Positions 53,149 through 60,610 of a stretch of 64,000 nucleotides of DNA are shown here, piece by piece. The notes below the pieces were generated by a model. The model was given only the letters and a program-made list of their open reading frames with translations. It made no database searches and was not told the DNA's origin. The first letter of the stretch is position 1; the number at the start of each line of letters is the position of its first letter. This DNA is from CAZHRC01 sp964533865 (GTDB taxonomy: Bacteria > Bacillota > Clostridia > Tissierellales > Peptoniphilaceae): assembly GCA_964533865.1 (NCBI GenBank), contig CAZHRC010000008.1, forward strand, positions 1 through 64,000, written 5' to 3'. Both the position numbers and the translations under genes were made by a program.

Positions 53149-53462
53149 ACCCCTCCTATTGTTTGTGTGGATAGCTATCTTTTAAGTACCGGTGTAGTAT
53201 TAATGCCCGCATAGTTTAATTGTAAACATTTTTTATAGATTAGCTAATGATCTTTTAGCTTTACATTGACTTTACTTTATTTTTACATACCGCGCTAAAT
53301 TATTTTGCCTGCCATAACGCCCCCTGATCCATAGCTATGCACTCTTTAGCGTCTAGGATCCCGATTACCATATCCCTCTCGAGATAAATCTAGCATCTGC
53401 TTCTTTTCCCTTTCTCTACTCTTGTGATAAAATATAAGCATCATTTTTCAAAGGAGTTCGCC
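53149..53462. other. divergent intergenic region upstream of the secreted-protein operon
   Basis: These 314 bases are AT-rich and hold no gene that I can see. They contain the CTTTAC direct repeat (53259-53275) and, on the minus strand, a possible TTTACA-18-TAATAC promoter near 53190-53226. The plus-strand DUF5662-like gene has a strong AAAGGAG ribosome site but no clear promoter. Confidence 0.5.
53259..53275. promoter_or_regulatory. CTTTAC direct repeat, 11-base period
   Basis: CTTTAC-ATTGA-CTTTAC spans one helical turn per half-site, upstream of the secreted-protein operon. TTTAC occurs again near 53283. Tandem half-sites at this spacing are typical of two-component response-regulator sites. 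No regulator gene is adjacent. Confidence 0.4.
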
Positions 53463-53996
53463 ATGTATCCTATCGCCCACTTTAAAACCATCACCCACCA
53501 TCGCCATCTCGTCATGCTCTACTGTTTTCGAGCAGGGATCGGTTGGCAAGGGTTGGGACACGATTTAAGTAAGTATGCACCGGTGGAATTTATCTCCGGT
53601 ATGCGCTACTATCAAGGGGATCGCAGCCCAAACGATGCGGAACGCAAAGCCAAGGGGATATCCTATGCCTGGCTCCACCACAAAGGGCGAAACAAACACC
53701 ACATCGAGTACTGGATCGATTATTCCAGGCGCACTGGGACGATGGCGGGGATGGAAATGCCATTGAAGTATGTGGTCGAATCGGTGTGCGATCGAATCGC
53801 CGCCAGCAAGGTGTATGGCAAAACAAACTACAACGACGGCTACGCATTGGATTATTATATGCACTCGCGCCCTCACTACTTGGTCCATCCCAAAACCGAT
53901 CAGCTCTTTATCGAAATCCTCACGATGCTAAAAGAGAATGGCGAAGACGCCACGTTTTCCGCGCTAAAACAGATGATTCAAAGGAACAAAAAGTAA
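53463..53996 (+). CDS. DUF5662-like protein, possible HD-type metal phosphohydrolase
   Basis: The 177-residue protein belongs to what I recall as DUF5662. His- and Asp-rich motifs are visible: HFKTITHHRH at the N-terminus, GHDLSKY near residue 36 and HHKGRNKHHIEYW near 77. This arrangement suggests a metal-binding HD-like fold, but no activity is known to me. ATG 53463 follows AAAGGAGTTCGCC; an upstream ATG at 53424 has no ribosome site. It is a single gene on the plus strand. Confidence 0.78.
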   Translation: MYPIAHFKTITHHRHLVMLYCFRAGIGWQGLGHDLSKYAPVEFISGMRYYQGDRSPNDAERKAKGISYAWLHHKGRNKHHIEYWIDYSRRTGTMAGMEMPLKYVVESVCDRIAASKVYGKTNYNDGYALDYYMHSRPHYLVHPKTDQLFIEILTMLKENGEDATFSALKQMIQRNKK

Positions 53997-54035
53997 ACAC
54001 CCCCGCAAAACCCAACGTTTGCGAGGGTGTTTTTC
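53996..54035. terminator. terminator between DUF5662-like and MFS genes
   Basis: AACACCCCCGCAAA pairs with TTTGCGAGGGTGTT (one mismatch) and is followed by TTTCTA on plus. On minus the stem is followed by TTTACTTTTTG, so it may serve both convergent genes. Confidence 0.8.
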
Positions 54036-54041
54036 TATGGT

Positions 54042-55259
54042 TTACTTTGAAGGCAGCTTTTGTGTCAAGAAAAATCCGACGACAAAAAGAGGTAAGATTC
54101 CCAATATGGAATAGCGGGCAACGCCTGTCACATCGGTGATAAAGCTCATGATGAAAGGGCCGATAATGGCGGCGAATTTACCAAAGATGTTGTAAAATCC
54201 AAAGAACTCGTTGGAGTTTTCCTTTGGGATAATTTTTGCATAGTAGGAACGAGACAAGGCTTGTATGCCCCCTTGTGCCGAACCGACCATGGCACCTAAG
54301 ATGAAGATTTGACTCACCGAGTCGATGAAGTAAGCGAAGACCACCGCGATGATGTAAGTGATGATGCCCACTTGGATCATGGCGCGAGTGCCAAAGCGTT
54401 GAGCGAGCTTACCGTAGAGGAGCGCACAGGGAAAAGCGATGATTTGTATGATTAATAGGATACCCAATAGAACGAACATGTCTAGGGCATTGCCGCCCAA
54501 CACCTGTTCTGCGTAAGGAACGACCATTTTGATGATGGTGTCCACGCCATCGATGTAGAGAAAATACGCCCCTAAAAACAGCGCTACCACCTTGTGTTGG
54601 CGGATGTTTCGAAAGGTCTCTCCCAGTCTTGAAAAAGAGCTCTGGACCACATTGGGGACTTCGGGTACGTAATAGACTTGGTTCACGTTTTTAATCATGG
54701 GCATCGTCAGCGCCAACCACCAAATCGCAGTGATCACAAAACTGATCTGAAACCCGAGGAACTTGTCCATTCCGATGAGGTAAATGAGCGCTAAGCTAAC
54801 CCCAAAGGGGATAATACTGGCGATATAGCCATAGGCAAACCCAGAGGACGATACCCGGTCCATTTTTTCATCGGTGGTGATGTCCACTAAAAAAGAGTCG
54901 TAAAAAATATTGGACCCCGAAAAGCCGATGACAGAAACGATGTAGAGCACGATGAGCATTTGCCAGTTGCCCAGAGGCACCAATGCCAAGGACAGCGTCG
55001 CGAAGATACCCAGTAAGGCAAAGGCGTTGAAGAACTTTTTCTTTTTTCCTTTAAAGTCAGCCATGGTGCCGAGGATGGGACTGAGAAAGGCGACGATAAG
55101 GCTTGCCAGGGAATTGAAGTAACCGAGGTCCATCCCTTCTCCTGGCTTAAACATGCCAAAGTACAGCGGCAACAACGCTGTGGTAATCGCCATGGAATAG
55201 GCGGAGTTTCCACAGTCGTAAAGAATCCAGCTTATTTCTTCTTTGGTGTATTTTTTCAT
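54042..55259 (-). CDS. MFS transporter, UMF1/Atg22-like
   Basis: The 405-residue protein has 12 predicted membrane segments. The N-terminus ISWILYDCGNSAYS and the motif GFAYGYIASI are typical of the UMF1 (vacuole effluxer Atg22-like) family. The substrate is unknown; an efflux role for small molecules is plausible. AAGGAGGGTTTT precedes the ATG. It lies downstream of the small membrane-protein gene with a 58-base gap. Confidence 0.88.
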   Translation of the reverse strand: MKKYTKEEISWILYDCGNSAYSMAITTALLPLYFGMFKPGEGMDLGYFNSLASLIVAFLSPILGTMADFKGKKKKFFNAFALLGIFATLSLALVPLGNWQMLIVLYIVSVIGFSGSNIFYDSFLVDITTDEKMDRVSSSGFAYGYIASIIPFGVSLALIYLIGMDKFLGFQISFVITAIWWLALTMPMIKNVNQVYYVPEVPNVVQSSFSRLGETFRNIRQHKVVALFLGAYFLYIDGVDTIIKMVVPYAEQVLGGNALDMFVLLGILLIIQIIAFPCALLYGKLAQRFGTRAMIQVGIITYIIAVVFAYFIDSVSQIFILGAMVGSAQGGIQALSRSYYAKIIPKENSNEFFGFYNIFGKFAAIIGPFIMSFITDVTGVARYSILGILPLFVVGFFLTQKLPSK

Positions 55260-55317
55260 AAAACCCTCCTTAGTACCAGCATACCCTATCGATGTAAAAT
55301 TGAGATGAAATCGATGG

Positions 55318-55749
55318 TTAGCCCATATCTTGTGTCGTATCGCTACGCCATCTCAATATCACCAGCCCACAAGAGGACAGGCCGACTAAGACGTAGAGGA
55401 GGACAGGTTGGTTGATCAGGTAAAGATAGCCGTAAAAAGGGCTAAGAAATACCATGCGTGAAGGGAGCATAACATTCAATAGGTTCTCTGCACTTACCAC
55501 GGTACCGACTAACGTCGCTATTGAGGTGATAAAGACGCAAATCATATAGATTTTTAGCACCCCTTGGACGATGGCGTTCCCTTCTTTTCTCAGGTGCCAA
55601 TACCCCATGGCCCAAAGACCTTCAAAAAGCAAGGTGGCGATTAAGTGTTTATGGGTTAACGCCTCTCCTAATAGCAAGGGGGCGTTTAAAACCGTCGCCA
55701 CCGCCGTCGCTATGACGACGAGAGCAAGTGACATGGTGGTATTTTTCAT
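55318..55749 (-). CDS. small membrane protein of unknown function
   Basis: The 143-residue protein has four predicted membrane segments and no recognised domain. Its ATG overlaps the truA stop as ATGA and follows AAAGGAGATACT, so it is translated from the truA mRNA. That tight coupling supports it being a real gene. Confidence 0.75.
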   Translation of the reverse strand: MKNTTMSLALVVIATAVATVLNAPLLLGEALTHKHLIATLLFEGLWAMGYWHLRKEGNAIVQGVLKIYMICVFITSIATLVGTVVSAENLLNVMLPSRMVFLSPFYGYLYLINQPVLLYVLVGLSSCGLVILRWRSDTTQDMG

Positions 55750-56498
55750 AGTATCTCCTTTTCGTAATGCACCGCCATAAGGTAGAGTCCTGACGGAGAG
55801 AAGGTAGGGCCTGCGAGCTTTCGATTCTTCGCTTGAATGAGCTCTGGAACGCGATCAGGCGCGATCCTTCCCATGCCGACAAGCACCAAGGTCCCCACGA
55901 TGATGCGGATCATGTTGCGCAAAAAACCGTTGCCTCGGAAGGTGAACAGGATCGTGTCTTCGACTTTTTCCACATCAATAGAAGTGATGGTGCGAACGGT
56001 GGTGTGGACTTGGGATTTCGCCCCCATAAAACCCGCAAAGTCATGGGTGCCAACAAATGCGCCCGCCGCTTCGACGATGTGGTCCAAGTTGAGCGGCCGC
56101 TGGGCATAGCCCTTGTATTGTCGGTAAATCGGATGAATCCACGGTGCGTTCACCAGTTCGTAGCGATAGGTTTTCGAAACCGCATCAAATCTCGGGTGAA
56201 AGTCCAGTGGCACTTCTTCGGATTTAAAAACTGAAATATCTTCGGGCAAATGAACTTTGAGGTGATAATGAAAACAATCGGGCACGATATCACTTTCCGT
56301 GGTAAAGCATGCCACTTGTCCGTAGGCGTGAACTCCAGCATCGGTTCGTCCAGCGCCTTTTAAAGCCACCGTTTCTCCGGTGACTTTTCCGATGGCCTTC
56401 TCTATAACCTCTTGTACGCTGATGCCGTTATCCTGCCTTTGCCATCCAACGTAGTTTGCGCCATCGTAGGCGATGGTCAGTTTGATTTGTGTGGTCAT
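55746..56498 (-). CDS. truA: tRNA pseudouridine synthase A
   Basis: The 250-residue enzyme makes pseudouridine at positions 38-40 of tRNA anticodon stems. The catalytic Asp is in GRTDAGVHA near residue 52, and TFRGNGFLRNMIR lies near 200. ATG 56498 overlaps the ecfT stop as ATGA and gives normal length. ecfA1-ecfA2-ecfT-truA is a widespread Firmicutes order. Confidence 0.98.
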   Translation of the reverse strand: MTTQIKLTIAYDGANYVGWQRQDNGISVQEVIEKAIGKVTGETVALKGAGRTDAGVHAYGQVACFTTESDIVPDCFHYHLKVHLPEDISVFKSEEVPLDFHPRFDAVSKTYRYELVNAPWIHPIYRQYKGYAQRPLNLDHIVEAAGAFVGTHDFAGFMGAKSQVHTTVRTITSIDVEKVEDTILFTFRGNGFLRNMIRIIVGTLVLVGMGRIAPDRVPELIQAKNRKLAGPTFSPSGLYLMAVHYEKEIL

Positions 56499-57295
56499 AG
56501 GACGTATTTTGCCGCGATGACGGCGCCAAAGAAGAGGCCTATCCCCAATCCCACAACCGCGTCTGCCTTTGTGATCTTTAGATCGTTGAGTCGGGTACGC
56601 TCTTTTCCCACTTGGTAACAACGGGCTTCCATCGCTGTGGACAGCTCGTCCGCTCGGCGAAAGGCGTTGATGAACAAGGGCACCAATAGAGGCACCAAGT
56701 TTTTTGCTCGGTTGATCACATTTCCAGATTCAAAATCAGCCCCCCTTGCCATCTGGGCTTTCATGATTTTATCCGTCTCCTCAAAGAGAGTGGGAATAAA
56801 GCGCAGTGCAATTGTGATCATCATCGCCAGCTCAGAGGCAGGAAATCCGATGGTTTTTAAAGGGCTAAATAATCGCTCTAGCCCGTCGGTCAGAGTGATT
56901 GGACTGGTGGTAAGGGTCAGTAGAGAGGTACCCGTCACCAAGAGCAACAGCCGCATCGCCATAAAAGACGCTTGAACCAGCCCTTCTTTTGTCACGACGA
57001 GAAAACCCAATCGGAATACTTCGATGCCAGGCGTCATAAACACGTTGATGATCAAGGTGATCAAGATGATGGGCAACAGCGGGCGCACGCCTTTTACCAC
57101 ATACCCCAAGGGGAGTTTTGCCACGTAAACCACCATGGCGATGAAACCCACCAAAGGGAGGTACATGGCGAATCGTTCGACATAAAAGATGGCGACGATA
57201 AACAGCAGTGAGGTGATGATTTTGATCCGAGGGTCGAGTCGATGGATGATGCTATCGCCGGGAAAGTACTGGCCTATGGTTATGTCTTTAAACAT
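56495..57295 (-). CDS. ecfT: ECF transporter transmembrane subunit EcfT
   Basis: The 266-residue protein couples ATP hydrolysis to vitamin or metal uptake by S components. It begins with the EcfT signature GQYFPGDSIIHRLDPRIKI and carries the two coupling-helix motifs ARG in MARGADFESG and a degenerate ARC in MEARCYQVG. About five or six membrane segments. The start overlaps the ecfA2 end by eight bases. No S component is encoded in this window. Confidence 0.97.
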   Translation of the reverse strand: MFKDITIGQYFPGDSIIHRLDPRIKIITSLLFIVAIFYVERFAMYLPLVGFIAMVVYVAKLPLGYVVKGVRPLLPIILITLIINVFMTPGIEVFRLGFLVVTKEGLVQASFMAMRLLLLVTGTSLLTLTTSPITLTDGLERLFSPLKTIGFPASELAMMITIALRFIPTLFEETDKIMKAQMARGADFESGNVINRAKNLVPLLVPLFINAFRRADELSTAMEARCYQVGKERTRLNDLKITKADAVVGLGIGLFFGAVIAAKYVL

Positions 57296-58148
57296 CGCCG
57301 CCTCCTAACACGCGTTTCAACTCCTCTGCTGCTTCTTTGACGGTGAGCACGTCTGTGTTGACCTTCATGCCCTTTTTCGCCAAAGCGCGCATGGTCGCCG
57401 TGATTTGTGGAATATCTAATCCGATTTCTCGAAGCTCTTCTTCTCGACGAAACACCTCAACAGGTGTACCGTCCATGAGCACTCGACCATCGTCCATGAC
57501 GATGAGCCGATTGACAAGCCTCGCCACGTCTTCCATGCTGTGAGATACGAGAACGATGGTCATCTCCATGTTGTCGTAGAGTTTTTTGATTTCGTCGAGG
57601 ATTTCATCTCTGCCCTTTGGATCTAACCCTGCTGTGGGCTCGTCGAGGACCAAGTAGGTCGGATTCATCGCAAGGACCCCTGCTATGGCAACTCGGCGTT
57701 TTTGTCCGCCAGAGAGTTCAAATGGCGAGTGGTCTTTGAGCGCTTCGTAGCCCAGCCCCACCATCTCCATGGCGGTGCGCACCCGTTCTTCGACTTCCCG
57801 ATCTGAAAGCCCTTGGTTTTTTGGACCAAAGGCGATGTCTTTCGCGATGGTCTCTTCAAAAAGTTGGTGTTCGGGGTATTGAAACACCAAACCCACCCGT
57901 TGTCTCAGACCTTTTTTTGCCAAGTTTTTATCGACCGTATCCACGTCGTCGATAAGCACTCGTCCAGAGGTAGGTTTCATCAAGCCGTTGAGGTGTTGAA
58001 CCAATGTGGATTTTCCACTGCCCGTATGACCGATGAGCCCGATGAATTCGTGGGTGCCCATTTCAAGGTTTACCCCTTTTAAGGCAGAGCTTTCAAACGG
58101 CGTACCTGGGTTGTACACGTAATTGACGTTTTCAAGTTTTATGGTCAT
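57288..58148 (-). CDS. ecfA2: ECF transporter ATPase EcfA2
   Basis: The 286-residue ATPase has Walker A GHTGSGKST near residue 38, the Q-loop FQYPEHQLFEETI typical of EcfA2, the signature LSGGQKRRVAIAG and Walker B YLVLDEPTAGLD. ATG 58148 overlaps the ecfA1 stop as ATGA; the longer reading frame runs into ecfA1. Confidence 0.97.
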   Translation of the reverse strand: MTIKLENVNYVYNPGTPFESSALKGVNLEMGTHEFIGLIGHTGSGKSTLVQHLNGLMKPTSGRVLIDDVDTVDKNLAKKGLRQRVGLVFQYPEHQLFEETIAKDIAFGPKNQGLSDREVEERVRTAMEMVGLGYEALKDHSPFELSGGQKRRVAIAGVLAMNPTYLVLDEPTAGLDPKGRDEILDEIKKLYDNMEMTIVLVSHSMEDVARLVNRLIVMDDGRVLMDGTPVEVFRREEELREIGLDIPQITATMRALAKKGMKVNTDVLTVKEAAEELKRVLGGGDV

Positions 58149-58987
58149 AGGGCGCTCACCAATTCTTGAATGGTCAAGCAATCAGCCGGCACGTCGTAGC
58201 CGCTTGCATTGAGCAAGTAGCCCAGTTCGGTGACTTGAGGGACATCGAGGCCTAGGGCTTTCATCCGATCCACACTGGAGAAGATCTCTCGAGGCGTCCC
58301 TTCCATGGCAACTTTTCCGTCATTCATGACGACGATGCGGTCAGCCACCACCGCCTCTTCCATGTAGTGGGTAATAAAGACGATGGTTTTTCCCTCCTGG
58401 GTGTTGAGCCGTTGAATGGTATCAAGGATTTCTCCACGACCGATGGGGTCAAGCATAGCCGTCGGCTCGTCGAGGACGATACACTCTGGATTCATGGCGA
58501 GAACGCCTGCAATGGCCACGCGCTGTTTTTGTCCGCCGCTGAGTAGGTGTGGGGCGTGTTTTCGATAGCTTTCCATATCCACTGACTTCAAGGCGCCATC
58601 CACTCTTTCCCGCAACTCGGGGTTGGGGATGCACAAATTCTCTGGGCCAAATGCCACATCTTCTTCGACGATGGTAGCCACCATTTGGTTGTCTGGATTT
58701 TGGAAGACCATGCCACAGGTTTTGCGGATCTCCCAAGTATTGTCCTCTTCTTTCGTATTCATCCCATTGACAAATACATCGCCTTCTGTCGGAAGATTTT
58801 GTCCGTTGATGAGTTTTGCAAGGGTGGACTTACCAGACCCGTTGTGGCCTAAAACCACGAGGTACTCTCCCTTTTTTATGGACAAGCTCACCCCATCAAG
58901 GGCGCGCTCGGTCACTTTTTCATCGTCCATGGTGTACGCATCGTATTCGTAGACCACGTTTTGAATCTCTATTATGGTTTCGTTCAT
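58145..58987 (-). CDS. ecfA1: ECF transporter ATPase EcfA1
   Basis: The 280-residue ATPase has Walker A GHNGSGKST near residue 43, the Q-loop FQNPDNQMVAT typical of EcfA1, the signature LSGGQKQRVAIAG and Walker B CIVLDEPTAMLD. ATG 58987 follows GGAG by six bases; the TTG at 58999 overlaps that site. It leads the operon ecfA1-ecfA2-ecfT-truA. Confidence 0.97.
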   Translation of the reverse strand: MNETIIEIQNVVYEYDAYTMDDEKVTERALDGVSLSIKKGEYLVVLGHNGSGKSTLAKLINGQNLPTEGDVFVNGMNTKEEDNTWEIRKTCGMVFQNPDNQMVATIVEEDVAFGPENLCIPNPELRERVDGALKSVDMESYRKHAPHLLSGGQKQRVAIAGVLAMNPECIVLDEPTAMLDPIGRGEILDTIQRLNTQEGKTIVFITHYMEEAVVADRIVVMNDGKVAMEGTPREIFSSVDRMKALGLDVPQVTELGYLLNASGYDVPADCLTIQELVSAL

Positions 58988-59077
58988 TTGCATCTCCAAT
59001 CATCGTACCGATATTCGGGTCCAGGTTTTTCAACCTTTCCCCGAGCAATCTCATCTAAATATATCACAAGCAGGGGG

Positions 59078-59117
59078 TGAAAACAACAAAGACCACCGCT
59101 AGGGTGGCCTTTGGCTA
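59078..59117 (-). terminator. terminator after aspartate kinase
   Basis: On the minus strand AAAGGCCACC pairs with GGTGGTCTTT and is followed by GTTGTTTTC. Confidence 0.75.
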
Positions 59118-59126
59118 TGGGTTGTT

Positions 59127-60446
59127 TTAATGGAATGCTTCGTAGATGACTTTGATGCCTTTTTCCAATGCGTCGGATTCGACGCCGACAAGAATGGAGA
59201 TCTCACTGGATCCTTGGGTGATCATGCGAATGTTGATATCCGCTTTCGCCAAGGCTTGGAAAGTTTCGGAGGCCACGCCCACTTGGTATGCCATCGCCTC
59301 GCCGACGACCACGATGATGGCCATGTTCGAGTGGATGGTAAGCTTGTCGGGCTCCAGTTGGTTTTGGATGTCTTGGGTAATCTTTTCGATGATGGGCTCG
59401 ATCTCTCGATCGTTGACGATAACCGAGACGTTGTCGATCCCCGAGGGGACGTGCTCAATGGAGACGTCGTATTTTTCAAAAATATTTAACAAGCGACTGA
59501 GAAAACCTTGATCGGAGTTCATCAGCATTTTGTCCACATTAATCGCCGTAAATCCGCGTTTACCCGATATCCCGGTGATGGCGTTGTTTCTCTTTTCGAT
59601 GAGGTTTTCATCGAGGATCAAGGTGCCTCTTGCATCGGGATCGTTGGTGTTTCTGATATGGATAGGGATCATCGCTTGCATGGCAGGGAACATCGCCTCT
59701 TCGTGGATGACCGAAGCGCCCATGTAGGCGAGTTCGCGAAGTTCACGGTAGGTGATTTTTTCGATGGTCTCTGGGTTTTCCACGATGCGCGGATCCACCA
59801 CTAAGAAGCCGGATACGTCTGTCCAGTTTTCATAAAGGCTAGCGCCGACGCCTTTTGCGACCACCGCTCCCGTCACGTCGGAACCACCCCTTGAGAAGGT
59901 GATGAGTTCATCGTTTCGAGTGCGCCCATAAAATCCTGGGATCACCGCTTTTTCTACTCCTTTTAAACGCTCTTCCATCAGAGCCTTTGTATCTTCCCAA
60001 CGCACGCGACCGGTGCCGCGACTGATGACGATGAGGTCGTAGGGGTCGATGAACTCGTACCCGAGGTAGCGTGCCAATAATTTGCCGTTTAAATACTCCC
60101 CACGGCTTGCCGCATAGGCATGGGTTGCGCCTTTTTGCAGTTGACGTTTGATTTCGATGAAGTCTTCTGTATAATCAATATCGACTCCAATGTCATAAGC
60201 GATCTCTTGATAACGATCTTGGATAATGCCCAGTATTTCATTGAACGGCATGCGATGGTCCGCCGTTTGTTTACATAAGTATAACAGATCGGTAATTTTT
60301 TGATCATCCTTATGACGTTTCCCTGGTGCTGACGGCACGATAAACCGACGTCTATCATCAGACTCTACGATTGCCTTTACTTTTTTGAATTGATTGCCAT
60401 CTGCCAGAGAGCTTCCCCCGAACTTGGCGACGATAATATCTTTCAT
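59127..60446 (-). CDS. lysC: aspartate kinase
   Basis: The 439-residue enzyme phosphorylates aspartate, the first step toward lysine, threonine and methionine. The kinase domain begins with AKFGGSSLADG and has FSRGGSDVTGA near residue 200 (the usual form is GRGGSDTTA). Two C-terminal ACT domains (about 300-439) suggest feedback control by an amino acid. ATG 60446 follows AAGGAGGACGCA; an ATG ten codons earlier lacks a site. It has no L-box upstream that I can see, so unlike lysA-ddh it is not under the lysine riboswitch. Confidence 0.95.
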   Translation of the reverse strand: MKDIIVAKFGGSSLADGNQFKKVKAIVESDDRRRFIVPSAPGKRHKDDQKITDLLYLCKQTADHRMPFNEILGIIQDRYQEIAYDIGVDIDYTEDFIEIKRQLQKGATHAYAASRGEYLNGKLLARYLGYEFIDPYDLIVISRGTGRVRWEDTKALMEERLKGVEKAVIPGFYGRTRNDELITFSRGGSDVTGAVVAKGVGASLYENWTDVSGFLVVDPRIVENPETIEKITYRELRELAYMGASVIHEEAMFPAMQAMIPIHIRNTNDPDARGTLILDENLIEKRNNAITGISGKRGFTAINVDKMLMNSDQGFLSRLLNIFEKYDVSIEHVPSGIDNVSVIVNDREIEPIIEKITQDIQNQLEPDKLTIHSNMAIIVVVGEAMAYQVGVASETFQALAKADINIRMITQGSSEISILVGVESDALEKGIKVIYEAFH

Positions 60447-60561
60447 TGCGTCCTCCTTGACAATTACTTCCTTCATCCTATCAAATTTCAGGGTAATAGT
60501 AAATAAAAACTTGAATCCCTCAGTATTTATACTTAAAAATCACCGACACTTCCTGTCTTTT

Positions 60562-60594
60562 GAAAAACCCCCACAATATCGTGGGGGTTTTAAT
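60562..60594. terminator. terminator after GH3 gene
   Basis: AAAACCCCCAC and GTGGGGGTTTT form an 11-pair stem. On the minus strand TTTTTCAAAA follows, ending the GH3 gene. Confidence 0.85.
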
Positions 60595-60610
60595 GGTGAG
60601 CGGTGTTTCT

